From contig NC_071347.1 of NCBI RefSeq assembly GCF_027744825.2, forward strand, positions 17,657,001-17,721,000: 64,000 nt of DNA, given 5' to 3'. Positions 1-16,765 of this stretch are shown one piece after another; the stretch's first letter is position 1, and every line of letters begins with the position of its first letter. A program made the translations under genes and the position numbers. The notes under the pieces are model-generated. The model was not told where the DNA came from and searched no databases. It saw only the letters and a list, made by a program, of their open reading frames with translations. This DNA is from Synchiropus splendidus. Taxonomy: Eukaryota > Chordata > Actinopteri > Syngnathiformes > Callionymidae.

Positions 1-597
1 AGATGGCAGGTGTTTTGCCTGTGATGTAAAGTAGAGACGACAACCACGACTTACTTCTATACTGTTTGAAGGAGCGTTTCATTTGTCCCCAGAGTGAAAG
101 CTCTGGCCGTTAACGAACAACTTCCATGATTCCAAGAATTACATTGGCTCACAGTCAAAATTTATATCAGGTCTCTTGGGTGTGTCTTATATGTCCACCA
201 CAGACACATGGATGTTGGATTAGTAGTTTTAGTTGTGTGAAGTGCTAAATAAAGCTATTTTTTTCGCCAGGTCTGAATGGATTTGAGCTCATGAGCAGCA
301 GTGGTGAATGCTTCAGCACTTTTCTAAATCCACAAATACAGAACACCACCCAAAAATCTCATCCCGTCTAAGTCTCCATATCTAAGTCAACCTGAAAATT
401 TAATGAAAATCCACTGATGACTTTTGCAGTTAGGGTGATGACAAACAAAAACAAACAAACAAACCAAAACATATTTACCTTCTTGGCGGAGCTAGCCTGA
501 GTCACATGATAGAAGCAGAGTGTGTCTCGGTTCATTCCTCTGTTCATGATCTTCATGTCTGGTGTATGAAAACACTTTTCCCCCTCTGTCTTTTCAG

Positions 598-3500
598 AGT
601 CAAACTGATCGGGATCACTCCCAACAGGACAAGAGGACCCCCCCGACCCCTTCGTCTCACACACTGGCACACAGTTTTGGTCTCTCGCCCAGCGCCGTCA
701 TGCAGGACCCCAGAATACAGAGCCTCAGGTTTGCCCGAGATCCAACCTTACTCTAGACTCTCAGCAGTTTTCTGATCTTGAAACTAAATTCTTCTCGCAG
801 CTTACCTGGGCAGTTGCACCCAGTGGTTCCCTCCGGGGCCATACCTGAAGAGTACCTGCGAGCGCTCCGGCCGTTCGCGACCTCAGATGACCTCAGACTG
901 ACCTCAGTGCCCTTGAGTCTGGACCCCGCTGCTGCTGCCCACGCGGCAGCAGCCGCTGCTTACTACCACCCGGCCTACCTGCACCATCCTCTGTCTCTGC
1001 CCAGGTACCTGCACAGCTCACACCAAACCTTCCAGAATACCGCATAGTCGCTTTTAGTTTTGTGTATAACAACTTTTGTCGTTCATTATTAAGAGCTGAA
1101 ATTATTATTTTTTTAATTTAAAGTGACTGTTTTTACGGAAGAGGATTAGGGCCAGTGAAGAAAAAAAATTGGTAGAATTCTGACTTCACAGTCAGAATTC
1201 TCACTTTAAAGTCATAATTCTGAGATTAAAGTCAGAATTTTGCCAATTCTTCTTCTTCTTTTTCTTCACTGGCCCTAATCCTCTTCCATATGTTTTTGCC
1301 TTAATATCACGCGGCTGCAGTACCTGCTCTTCTTCCCTCACAGGATGGAGGAATCTCTGTGTCTGTCAGCGCTTCGCTCGCAGTTCTACTCAGTGCCTGC
1401 GGGGGGCAGCTTCCCTCCAATCCACCCCTCTGCCCTCCACTTGCACCTGCCTGGCTCTCGATACCCTGGAGAATTGAACCACACGGCGCTGGCTGAAAGG
1501 TGACACATTGAGCCTGTAGTAAATGTCAGACCCTGGCTGAGTGACCTCACGCACGTTCCCTGGTCTTTCTTCTCCTTCGCCACCTTGCTCCTTCTTTCAA
1601 GTCTCTTTAGTCTGCAGGGAAGTGTTGGGTATTTATAGCAGTGCTTCACCAGACACACTTATGTTCGCCGACAAGCTCTATTCACACACATTGATAAAGG
1701 AAGTGTTCTCCTCATCCAGCAGTTCTCTTTCACAGCATGCGTCTGAATTCACAGGGGAAATGTTTGAAGTAAATTATATTTATCGCCGGGCTGGTTTCCT
1801 TGGTATTCTCTGTATGTGCTATTGATCGCTGCTGTGCGGGAGTGTGTGCGCTGCTCCTGTGGATACCTATTAAGTGCTCATCTGCTCCTGCTCAGTCATG
1901 CTGTGTGTGGATTATTTTCTTCATGGTAAGCAGAGTACACGTGTGCATACGGCCTTCATGCGACTTTCCGAGACGGCGTGAATGTTTGTGTCATCCTTGC
2001 CAGTGTGTGGTTAATATCCACCTCATGTTGGGTGTTGCATCTCTCACCTTCTCCCTCTGTGTGTGTCTGTCTGTGTGTGCGCTCCGACTTGTCAACCTCC
2101 CCCACAGGCTACAGATGGAGAACGAGCTCCGCCAGCGTGAGCAAGAGCGTGAACGAGAGAAAGAAAGGGAGGCAGGGCTGGAACGAGAGAGGGAGCGGGA
2201 GAGAGAGGAGGAGAGGGAGAGAGAGCTGGACAGGCAGAAAGAGAGGCAGAGGGAGAGACAGCAGCAGATGGTGCGAGCCGCCGAAAGCCACTACCTGGCA
2301 GAGCTGCAGGCGAGGAGGGCACCACTGGAGGACAGGCCCAGACCAGGAGAGAGGCTGACCCCGAGCAGGCTGGGTACTAACACACACTGCAAAACAGCTT
2401 GGCTTCACTGCAAGACTTTGATATGTAGCTGAATGATGCTTTACACTCGTAAACAAGAGATTTCCGAAGGAGATGAGGCATCATTGATGAATACAAATAG
2501 CCAGTCTCTTGATTTGTCTACATTAAATTCATCTTGAAATTTGCAGGAAAAACATTTAAAATGTGGATTTATTTCCTGTGTTGTTTACAAACAAGCTGGA
2601 TTTTTAAGAAAAATTCTGCATGTGTAGAGACCATAGCAAGCCGTTTAGCCGCCACATTCTGATCCCTGTCCATTTAGCATGGCACCAGTTATGAAAGTGA
2701 CTCATCACACCAGAACTATTCCAGTCCTCATGGGGCCAATTACGGTGCTTCACAGTGGACGAGAGTGTGTGGAATCTGTCGGCCTAAATTAGCATCGTGT
2801 TCAACAATTGCTAACGCTATTTCCTTAAAACGCGATGACTCATGGCGCACCGCACACCCGCTTGGTAAACAGCTGAATCTGAAAGTTATGACTCCATCTT
2901 CATATTTATACAGATTATTATTTTTTATGTCTTCAGACAAAGCCAAGGACCTGGAGCACTCTGGATTCCAGCCACATAAAACCCTGGCAGTGAAGCCCGG
3001 CCTCCACCCACCCCGAGGCTCCGTCCCTCATCCCATGCCCAGTCTGGTGCCCTCTCACCTGGGGAAGCATCACGCTGTGGCTGGGAGTGGCTTCCATGGA
3101 GCTCTAGCTGCTGCCATGATGACTAAGAGAGCCGGTGAGGAGCACTGGTTGGCCCCGCAGCGAGGTCAAGGACAGGAGATGGAGAGTCTCGGAGGGGAGT
3201 CCAGAAGAGAGAGTCACAGGTGAGAACAGACTTGTTCATGAGATGTTAAAAAGGTGTAGTCTAATCGGTGTTGTCTGTCAGCAGAACTAGTTTAGCTCAT
3301 CAGAACTCGGGGAGCAAAGACGCGACTCCACGTATCGGCGCCCCTCCTCCCCTCATCTCCCCGAAAACGCCGCATCAACCAGCTCCTCCCACTACACTGT
3401 GGAATCCCGCTTCTCTTCTGGACACTCCGACTGAATCGCGTCGGAAAATGACTCCTCCCATTCGTCCTCCCCCGGGTTTGACCCGGACAGACAGAACGCC

Positions 3501-6091
3501 ACTGAGCTGGGGGGAGAAGCTGGAGGAGGGCGGCAGGAGGAGAGCAGACAGCTCAGAGAAGTGTCCTCCGCTGATAGGAGGGAGTCTCGTGGAGGCAAGC
3601 GCCCGCATCAAAGCAGAGCAGGACAGAGGTTTCCCACATCTCTACCAGCAACACTTCTTCAACCTGACGCAGAAGTCGCCTCCTGTCCGAGAGACCAAAG
3701 CTGCTGACAGCATGCTGGTGTTCGATGACGTTCTCCAGCAGCACCGCAGACTGGTCAGCAAACTGGACCTTGAGGAGAAGAGGAGGAAGGAGGCCAGAGA
3801 AGGAGGTGAGAAGAATATACGTCAAAAGGCCTCAAAGGTTCATGGAAGTGACTATATATTTCTGTGGTTTCCAGGTTACTACTACGACCTCAATGACTCG
3901 TACGATGAGAGCGATGAGGAGGAGGTGAAAGCCCACCTGCGGAGAGTGACTGAGCAGCCTCCACTCAAGCTAGACACCACCTCAGAGGTAAAGCACTCTC
4001 TCGCTCTCTGAATCGATCGAGTGACGCCTCGTCCTTGCTCTCAAAAGAAAATGGAGTTCCTCCGTCTGTGTGGCCTTGGCACCCTGGCTCAACGCGACGA
4101 CCTTCTGGAGAGGAAGAAAAGGAAGAGGAGGAGGATGATGCGAGAGAGAAGCCCATCTCCTCAAGAGAAGAAGAAGGTTTCCCGTCCAACACCCGCCGCT
4201 CGCTTGACCACTCCGTTTACAGCCGACGAGATGGACAACACGCCTGAGCTGGAGGCGAAGAAAGACTTCCTCCAAATGTTCAGTCTGTCGCATGTTAGCC
4301 CCCAGCAGAGGAGAGGTGAGTTGGTTGTCCCTCTCGCTCCTGAGGACACTAGCTAAGCAACCCTGACTCTGATGTTTGTTTTTGACTGTGCAGGGAAGGA
4401 AAGGACTGAGGAGCTTCTGAAGGCCATCCAGAAGAAGACTGTAACACTGGACACACTTCGATACAACTCTGCACCTCTATGTCGCACCCCTCCTGCTGCT
4501 ATCACGTCAAACGGTGAGAACCAAAAAAAAAAATCTGTTTCAGTGTAGTAACAGTGTAGGAATTATTGTGAATTAAACCAGCTTTCCGCCGCAGACAGTC
4601 GCATTAACAGTCTAAATCTCTACTTCAGGTGACTCCCCTGCCCCTCCTTCCAGCGAGCATCAAGGCAGTGACTCGCACAGCCCGTCCCCTCCTCTCAAGC
4701 CCAAACTTCTGCACCACAACGGCTCCTTCAAACAGTCCAGCTGCAAACCTCCACCGCTGTCTTCACATCAGGAGAAGGCTCTGAACAAAAAGACGGTCCA
4801 GAACGGTTTGGCTCATGTTCAGAAGAAAGAGCCAAGCTCTGTGCTGAACGGCCGCAGTCGTCCCTGGGAGAGGTTCACACCGGAGGCCTTCGCTCAACAC
4901 TTCCACCAGGCGGTGCTGCATTCCACTCACCACACACTGGAACACAAAGGTAAACTCAGCTGTTTAAATGCGCCTGTGCCTCCCTCTAGTGGTGTGATGG
5001 TGTCAACGTAAACTCAAACGCTGAAGTCATAGTTTGAAATCACGCCGCAAAAAAACACAACCATGATATTATTTTCCCCCAGTTGCAGTGTCTTGAGTGA
5101 TACTTTCATTTCCCAGATTGACTTTATCTCTATTACCATTCCATCCTGCAGGTGTGTCACCCTCTTTGACAGACATCAAATCTGAAGATTCCGGATCACG
5201 GACCGTGTCTCCACCAAAGCCTCACCAGGTCCCGCTGAGTCCCCATCTGAACGGTCACCATTCTCCTCGGACGAGCCGCAACCCTGCTGCGCCGCAGGAG
5301 CAGCTGTCTGAGGACGAAGATGAAGAGGAGTCTGGCCCTGAGGAAGAGGAGGAGGAAGATGAGGTGGAGGCGCCTCAGAGGAAGTGGTCGGGAATTGAGG
5401 CCGTTTTTCACGCGTACCAGGAGCACATGGATGGTGGGTGACCATGTCATTTATGTCTTCCACCTCAGGGGTTGCCACCACAACACAAGCCCCCTCCTCT
5501 CTCATCCTCTCCATGACCTCAAAGCTTGTCCTTCTCTTCTCTTTTTACTTCCATGTCTAACATTCCTCACCAACATGGCCACCATCTCTCCTCTGTTGTT
5601 AATACTACACATTTTAATGTACTATTCAAGGTGTAATGAATTCAGAGGTGTATGTCAAATTAATATTATAATGTCTCCATGTTTATTTCTGTTCTATTTG
5701 TAATTCCACTTTTCACTATTGCATCATATTGAATTGCTATTCCACCATTGTGATTGTATTTTTGATCCTCAGAGTGGAGCATTGAGCGGCAGGTTCTCCA
5801 CAGTCAGTGTAAAAGGCTTGAATCCCAGAACCTCAATTTGACCAGAACTGCTGAGCAGCTGTCTCTCACGATGGGGGTAAGTCTTCAGAGCTTATTCATT
5901 TGACTCATACTTTGGTGGCTGATGAAGACTTGATGGTCTTCTCCGCTTGTCAGGAGCTGGTGAGTCAGAGGCAGAAGATGAGAGAGGAGCGTGAGAGACT
6001 GCAGGCCCAGCTTGAGCACTTCAGACGGTGTCTAACACTCCCCTCCATCCACTGGGGCAGGGGGCAAGTGAGCCAGCACACTCCCAGGTGA
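598..6091 (+). CDS. gse1: GSE1 coiled-coil protein, 3' portion (5' exons outside window)
   Basis: Exons: 598-728, 801-1004, 1344-1499, 2108-2373, 2937-3219, 3282-3805, 3875-3987, 4048-4315, 4394-4513, 4629-4949, 5152-5433, 5773-5876, 5954-6091 (stop TGA). All junctions are GT-AG, phases agree, and the exons sum to 2910 bp (969 codons plus stop). GSE1 is a nuclear scaffold associated with BRAF-HDAC/CoREST-type corepressor complexes (family knowledge). Visible features in order are: a [11 protein letters not shown] segment; an Ala-rich run followed by AYYHP; a long Arg/Glu coiled coil (exon 2108-2373); the [18 protein letters not shown] block; a basic [16 protein letters not shown] block; an acidic Glu/Asp run (5311-5370); and a C-terminal coiled coil ending in [13 protein letters not shown]. 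Order and sequence match vertebrate GSE1 to its C-terminus. The N-terminal exons are missing because the window begins inside the gene. Confidence 0.93.
1137..1287. mobile_element. MITE-like element with 29-bp perfect terminal inverted repeats
   Basis: The element lies in a gse1 intron (1005-1343). The left end reads GGAAGAGGATTAGGGCCAGT and continues; the right end is its exact reverse complement over 29 bases. The interior is a run of related AATTCTGA/AGTCAGAATT units, some inverted. A TA dinucleotide lies 1-2 bases outside each end (1134-1135 and 1289-1290), consistent with TA-targeted insertion, though this is weak. No coding capacity. Inferred to be a non-autonomous DNA transposon; the family was not identified. 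Confidence 0.75.
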
Positions 6092-7231
6092 CCACACCAG
6101 ACGAAGGAGAGCGACAGGAGCAGCGCGGCTGCAGTGAGACCACTCTGCACTGGAAGCACTTGAAGAAGCCAATCCACGTCTTGATCCGTGCTGGACCATC
6201 GGCGTTAAGCTACCTGGCTGGTTCCAGAATCTCCTTATTTATGAAACTCTTTTCCATCCGGTGGCTGTTTGAATCAGGACGGTGCAGTTCTGCATCTTCA
6301 GAGGACCGAAAATATTGGATGTGATGTGGTCAACCACTCAGAGAACCTGGGTCAAGAAATCAAAGCACACCTCAGGCCTTAAACTTGAAAGGATGCACTT
6401 GAACTAAAACATGAGATAATACTTGACAGTCCTGCGCGGTATTTTTGATGTAGTCTTCACTACGATCAGGCTATTTGTGTGTTCAGAAACCGTACAGAGA
6501 AGATACACTCTGACATGTGCTCTTTGTGATAGAGGAAGATTTTTGTATGGTTTTTACTGTCGACTGTGGGAAGCCATAAGCTTTGTTTGAAATGCTGCTG
6601 GTCAGAAGAATATAACATGTTAGGAAGATGAAGGACAAAAACTGTATTGGTGAAGACTAAAGGTTTATTTTCAAGACAACATGGTGAATGTCTGACTTGG
6701 TCTCATGTCAACACTTCAGAACAGTCGAGCACACGTCAACACGCCTCTTAAACGGATGTTAATGCTCACGATGCCATTCTTCACTACTAAGATGAAATTA
6801 CAAAATCATCCTGGCTTTAAAGAGAAACAAATCTAGCGTGTTTATCTAGTCATGCAATGTCTTTTATTGTTTTTTTTTTGTAGGGAGTCCAAATTGTAAT
6901 TCTTTCTAATCAAATCCAAACAGCTCTTTGCCTCAAGCACAAGCTTTAATGACGGCGTTCCCACTCACCTGACTCATCGGGTCAGCCATGACAGACATGG
7001 CTGTGAACCCTGCTGTTTTGATCCACTCACTTGTTATGTATAGCCGTTGCGATGGATTATTTATTGATATATATTAATGTACATTCATTTGGAATTTTAC
7101 ATTAAAATATTTGTTGAAAAACCTGTTTTTATTGTGACTTACTTTTCTGACGATTGACAAAACTACTGTTATTTTATGCAGTGCTTTTACAGTACTTTTT
7201 GATTGAACTCATTTTGTTCACATATAGTTAT
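6092..7231 (+). other. gse1 3'UTR and downstream spacer
   Basis: This is non-coding sequence after the gse1 stop codon. A polyadenylation signal ATTAAA lies at 7101-7106, giving a 3'UTR of about 1 kb ending near 7120. The remainder up to the next element is AT-rich with nothing recognisable. Confidence 0.6.
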
Positions 7232-7842
7232 TAGGGGTGGGATTCGATTAAAAAAAATAATGTAGTTAACTAGAGAATTTGTGATTAATTAATCTCAATT
7301 AATCACAGTTTAATGGTATGAGAATATTTGCCACATCAAGCCACATTTTTCAATGTGAATGAATTTGGTATATTACTGAATCAAATGATGGACCCACACA
7401 TACATTTAAACAACAAAATATTGCTTATTTTGCATCAGTTTGACAACAGCACAATAAATCACAATGGTGGCTATATTCAAGTTTTTTTTCACCTTATTTA
7501 AACTAAAGCTCTTTGAATGTCTTGACAATATTTGTATGAGAATTTCAATGTTATAAGAATTTCAAGTACATTCAGAGTAGTGGAAACCTTGGCCACTGTG
7601 TAGCGAAAAACATCCCTGAATCAAAGCAAACAGATGCTTTTGTTTGCTTTTGTTCACGGATTCCTCCATGTTTGTTGTTGTGCATCAGTGTGATCAGTGG
7701 ACCAGGAACTCAAGCACTTACAAGGGTTCTGTGTTGTCTGGAGAGCAAACTGTTAAACTAAATGTGATTATTTTTTGTTGAATTAATCGTAATAATGTTG
7801 TAATTAATTAATAGTAATTAACTTGTTTAAGCCACACCACTA
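7232..7842. mobile_element. Non-autonomous hAT-like element
   Basis: The left end TAGGGGTGGG and the right end (reverse complement TAGTGGTGTGG) form an imperfect terminal inverted repeat. The flanks are ATAGTTAT (7224-7231) and ATAGGTAT (7843-7850), an 8-bp target duplication with one mismatch. Both subterminal regions are rich in ATTAATTA/TTAATC motifs, as in common fish hAT-type MITEs. There is no transposase frame. Its age is suggested by the diverged ends and duplication. Confidence 0.7.
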
Positions 7843-8382
7843 ATAGGTATGAATATTTAAAAAATATATGTATGTAAAACTGACTGTTTCAATGACACAA
7901 GATATATTAAGAAACAAACAAGAGGCAAAACACACAATCCTTAGTGGGAATGTACTGAACAAAAAGATCATATCTTCTCAGAAATAAGCATGAAAAATAT
8001 AGTACATGGTACAAGTAGTATATTTATTCTCATATATGTCAGCAAAAGTCATTCACACTTTAAAGCATTTTTACTAGAATCAGAATGTTGAGTAAGTTCA
8101 GTAAAAACACAACACAGATTTAAATCACAATATATTTATAGTATTACTATTAATATACTTTCTTTTATTGTTCATTTAATTTAATTTATTTTTTGTTTGG
8201 AAAAATATGACAGCTTTAAATAATTTATTATTTACTGATGTATTTTAACTATGGAGATAAATATTTAAAGTAGTATTTAAAGTAAAGTAGCAAGCCATCA
8301 CAAAGGCTTTGGGCGTTCAGGAGTCAAAAGTCAGAGAAGGATTTCGCAGAGTTCATTATGTTGAAACTGAGATGCACTAGAA

Positions 8383-10663
8383 CAGTGTTTTTCAACCTTT
8401 TTTGAGCCACGGCACATTTTTTACATTGGAAAAATTTTGTGGCACACCACTAACCAAAAATGTTACAAAATGACACTCTGTATAGTATATTTAATTACAA
8501 TATAATTTCTCAATTTATTTATACTCAGTCAGTGTGAAACCTGGGCCTGTTTAGATGAACACAAAGTCGATATCCTGGCAGGAATAGAAGAAAGACACAC
8601 ACGGAGCTCTTCTTCAACAGCTCTCAGTCTCTCTCTGTTTTTAGTTTTTATAGCAGTTAGGCTTGAAAAGCTCAGCTCACACAGATATGTTGTGGAAAAT
8701 GGGAGCAATGTCAGAACAGCTTTGTTGGCCAGAATGGGGAACTCCTTGGCAGCAGTCAACCAAAAACTGTCCAAAGGAAGATCAGCAAATCTTAGTTTTA
8801 AACCACGATCCTGTTTCAGTTCAGTTAGTTCCTCCTGTTCTTGTAAAGTCATGTCCTCTCCAACAACTGATGCCGAGCTGTATGGGTCCCTAACCCAGTC
8901 AAAGCATTCAGTGGAGGCTGAAGAGAAATAAAATGACAACTTCTCCTCAAGACTTTTCAAATGTTTACCTATTACCTCAGACAGTGCAGCAGTGTTGCTT
9001 TGCCGTTTGTCTGTGAGTGGAAACATCTCCAGGTTGGCACGTTGCACATGTTGTTGCCAGAGGTGCACCTTTAAACGGAATCCATTTATTTTATCTGTGC
9101 TTGTAAGCAGGTTTTCATTTCGGCCCTGCATCCTTGTGTTCAGTTCATTGAGATGATGAAATATATCAGCCAGGTATGCCAGCTTTGCGCACCACTCATC
9201 ACTTGCAAGCAGATTTGAGTAATCAGACCTCTCATTTGTCAGAAACATTTTAAGTTCCTCTCGCAGCTCATACACACGGGTCAGCACCTTACCGCGTGAC
9301 AACCATCGGACCTCCGTATGGAGCAATAAGGCTTTATGCTCCGCTCCCATTTCCTCACACAGAGATGCGAATATACAGCTTTTCAGAGGTCGTGTCTTTA
9401 CAAAGTTCACTATGCGCACCACATCGTCCAACACAGGAACCAGTTCTGCTGGTAAAGTCTTAGCAACGAGGGCCTCACGGTGCAAAAAACAGTGCGTAAC
9501 AATCAGATCTGGGTTTCTTTCCTTCACTCTACTCACAAAGCCTTTGGTGCGCTCGACCATGGCTGCAGCTCCATCAGTGCACACACTTGTGCAGTTTTCC
9601 CACGTAAGTCCTCCCTGGTCAAGATATTCCGATGTGACCCGAAAAATTTCCTCTCCAGTTGTTTTTTCTGGCAGTGCCTTGCAAAATAGGAAGTTTTCTC
9701 TAATGGCATCTCCATCCACAAAACGCACATTGGCCAAGAGCTGAGAATGTCCACTAATATCCGTAGACTCGTCAACTTGCAACGCAAATTTCCTACTGGT
9801 GCGTATCTTTTCCAAAACATGGCTTTCGATGTCTGTAGACATGTCAGCAATACGCCTGGCAATTGTGTTATCAGAGAGCGGGACTTTAGCTATGTCTTTA
9901 ACCGCATCAGGTCCGAGCATCTCGTTGACAATGGCTTTACAGGCAGGTAGTATTAATGTCTCTGCCACAGTGTGCGGCTTTTTTGATTTAGCAACAAGTT
10001 CGGCGACTAGGTAACTAGCTTTGAGCGCTTTCTCATTTACCTTTGTGGTTTTTCTCATAAACATTGCCTGTTTCTCTGTGTTTACACGCAGGCGAACAAA
10101 ATAGTCCATCGGCTTGTTTTGAAGCGACGGGTGTTTCGTTTGGAGATGGCGTTTAAGCCTGCTTGGCACCATGGCGCTGTTGGATAGCTTCTCGCCACAC
10201 ACCAGGCATAACGGAATAGGTGTCGTCTCATCCCCGGTGAAAGTAAATCCAAACGAAAGATAGCGTTCACTATATTGCCTTGAGCTCACCATCTTTGCTT
10301 TCTTTTTCCCACCAGTCATACCAGGGCCTTCATCCGGGTCAGAATCTTGTCCAGGGCCCAGTTCGGAGTTTGCAGTTGTCCTTTTTAAAAACTTCTCCAT
10401 GACTGTCACCACGGCCTCTCAGGTGCATCACTAATTCTCTTGGAGGAACGAGGCAATCAGCTACGTGTTGCCACACGGACAAATATTACATTACTCTGCC
10501 AGCCTTTACAGCACGGACACTGGACAATGACATAATATTTGCAGAAAATTATTAATAAATGTTAATTAAAAAAAAAAAGTGATATTGGATAATTTCTCAC
10601 GGCACACCTGACGATCTCTCACGGCACACTAGTGTGCCGCGGCACAGTGGTTGAAAATCACTG
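8383..10663. mobile_element. Apparently complete Buster-type hAT transposon
   Basis: The 2281-bp element carries one transposase gene on the minus strand. The left terminus CAGTGTTTTTCAACC pairs with the right terminus (reverse complement CAGTGATTTTCAACC). Subterminal copies of CACGGCACA occur at both ends, including TGTGCCGCGGCAC near the right end. The flanks are a perfect 8-bp direct repeat, CACTAGAA, at 8375-8382 and 10664-10671. That repeat fits the nnnTAnnn target preference reported for the Buster branch of hAT elements, as does the CAG..CTG terminus. It lies between gse1 and dynlrb2 and interrupts no exon. Confidence 0.93.
8529..10412 (-). CDS. hAT (Buster/ZBED5-like) transposase
   Basis: This is an uninterrupted, intronless frame of 627 codons. 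A BED-type zinc finger is present: C69xxC72, H89 and H94. The RNase H-like core shows D214 in VDESTD, D280 in VCTDGAAAM, the CxxH motif at C308-H311 and the HTEVRW segment ending at W370. The C-terminal hATC dimerisation region includes [16 protein letters not shown]. The true start may be Met5 (ATG at 10398-10400), since related proteins begin with MEKFL. Family knowledge: the protein binds the element ends and catalyses cut-and-paste transposition. It sits inside matched inverted repeats and a perfect target duplication, so it is a mobile-element gene rather than a domesticated ZBED gene. The third acidic catalytic residue was not assigned. Confidence 0.92.
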   Translation of the reverse strand: MVTVMEKFLKRTTANSELGPGQDSDPDEGPGMTGGKKKAKMVSSRQYSERYLSFGFTFTGDETTPIPLCLVCGEKLSNSAMVPSRLKRHLQTKHPSLQNKPMDYFVRLRVNTEKQAMFMRKTTKVNEKALKASYLVAELVAKSKKPHTVAETLILPACKAIVNEMLGPDAVKDIAKVPLSDNTIARRIADMSTDIESHVLEKIRTSRKFALQVDESTDISGHSQLLANVRFVDGDAIRENFLFCKALPEKTTGEEIFRVTSEYLDQGGLTWENCTSVCTDGAAAMVERTKGFVSRVKERNPDLIVTHCFLHREALVAKTLPAELVPVLDDVVRIVNFVKTRPLKSCIFASLCEEMGAEHKALLLHTEVRWLSRGKVLTRVYELREELKMFLTNERSDYSNLLASDEWCAKLAYLADIFHHLNELNTRMQGRNENLLTSTDKINGFRLKVHLWQQHVQRANLEMFPLTDKRQSNTAALSEVIGKHLKSLEEKLSFYFSSASTECFDWVRDPYSSASVVGEDMTLQEQEELTELKQDRGLKLRFADLPLDSFWLTAAKEFPILANKAVLTLLPFSTTYLCELSFSSLTAIKTKNRERLRAVEEELRVCLSSIPARISTLCSSKQAQVSH

Positions 10664-10671
10664 CACTAGAA

Positions 10672-11074
10672 TACAATAGTACAAAAGGTGTTGGGATTAA
10701 GTGGGTAACCACGGTAACAGCTACAACAGTACAGGTTCAAGCTGCTCCTATTTGAGGTGAATGCAAGTAGCTCTGGCCAGTTGAATAATTTAAATGTCAC
10801 AAGTCAGTAATGTAGAGTATATTGTACGACACTTGTTGAAGGAAAAAAAAAGATCTATACATTGTGAAATAAAGCAAACATTGCAAAAGTTAGAAGTCTA
10901 GTGGCTGAAGCTTCAGGTTCATATCAGTGTGATAGGAAAAAAGTGATCTACCATTTTCTTGTAGTAAAATACTGACGATAGAAACCATGGGAAAGATATA
11001 TCAAAAGGACAAGGCTGTGATTCAGCTGAACAAAGCGAGCACAAAACTACAAAAACATGTGATGTACCCCAGAG
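10672..11074. other. Spacer, including the presumed dynlrb2 3'UTR
   Basis: This lies between the hAT target duplication and the dynlrb2 stop codon. It probably includes the minus-strand dynlrb2 3'UTR, but I found no clear polyadenylation signal on that strand. No gene or repeat was recognised. Confidence 0.4.
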
Positions 11075-15580
<4,506 letters not shown>

Positions 15581-16488
15581 GTTATTTAAAGACCATTCTC
15601 ACGTCACACAGGCCTCATCTGGATGTTGCTCTACTTTTGAGTCCAAGCTCACCGAGCGGTATGTGGGTCTCGGGCTAAAAGTAGTAGCCATCTATATGAG
15701 GACGGCGTCTTCTGAGATTTGTCCTGACAAGTGGCATCATAAAGACTCTTACTATCCTCCAGAGATGATGTTTGCTCTTGTGTGAGATCATGAGGTTGTT
15801 TTCGCTGTCATGGCTCTCACACTGAGGGTGTTTTGCTACACCTGATGTTTGCTTTTTTTGTATGATAAACACGTGTCATTCATTAAAATTGGAGTCATTT
15901 AAAGCGGTGTGATGTCTGCGTCAGCTTAAGTGTTGGCACGACTGGTGTTGAGTGTGGAGATCGGGCTGAGCAAGGACCTCCAGGGACCCATCCTCCACGT
16001 GGAGGAGCATCTGAGGCGATAGTTGGATGTTGCCCTGATGGAAAAGATGCTGCACCTCTGCCTTCTGCACATGCTCATGTGATGCTTTCATCATAGCTCA
16101 AGTCCTAAACATCAACACACACATCTTTCATTCGATTTTATTGTGATATGTCGTGTACAGAGCATGTTACGAACATAATTTCCCTTGGGATTGATTTGAG
16201 TTTTTTCTGATTCTGATTTAGATGAGAGATCCACAACACCATAGACAGGTCACGTGCGTATAGACAAGATTGTCAGTACTTAAAGAACAATTATAGCGAT
16301 AATACCTTGTGTATTTTCATTGTCAGTAATTGGGTCTGAAAAGGAATAAAAAAGACAATGAAACGTCACTCGGCACAAGTTGCTGCATGAAAATGGAGAA
16401 ATAAGAAATAACGCTGAACTAACAAAAATATTACTTTTTGCTAGTAGTTTTGGTTATTTTTAACAAAATTAATGCGGGACAAAATATA

Positions 16489-16521
<33 letters not shown>

Positions 16522-16765
16522 AGTGTGGAGGTGACCTCCGGTTTCTTGCTCATCGTTATTTGTTTCTAGTTATGAATGATGTATGTATTCATTTCTGCTA
16601 TTAAATGGGGAAGGAATCCCTGTCTCTCTCAGGATCGCACTTTAATCCCAGGTCGTGCCTGGCAAATCAGATTATCGGGAAGGTAAACGGGATTGTGACG
16701 TCACGGGTTTAAATCTCGTCATAAGGACGTGGCTGGAGGCGAGGACTGAAGAGCGGCGGCGGAGC
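15581..16765 (+). other. psmd7 3'UTR and spacer with LINE-tail relic and microsatellite
   Basis: ATTAAA at 15882-15887 is the likely psmd7 polyadenylation signal. A short coding-like stretch lies at about 15946-16021. AATTTCCCTTGGGAT followed by TTCTGATTCTGAT near 16180-16220 resembles the 3' tail of a fish non-LTR element. A compound (AT)n(GT)n microsatellite lies at about 16487-16521. The hprt-like 5'UTR and promoter occupy the end of the interval. Confidence 0.5.

Noticed and set aside
2109..2456. Minus-strand frame across the gse1 Arg/Glu exon
   Set aside because: It is a low-complexity shadow of the coiled-coil coding sequence; the plus strand carries the GSE1 match and splice signals.
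8529..10412. A domesticated ZBED5-like host gene
   Set aside because: The frame lies inside matched inverted termini and a perfect 8-bp target duplication, which marks a mobile element.
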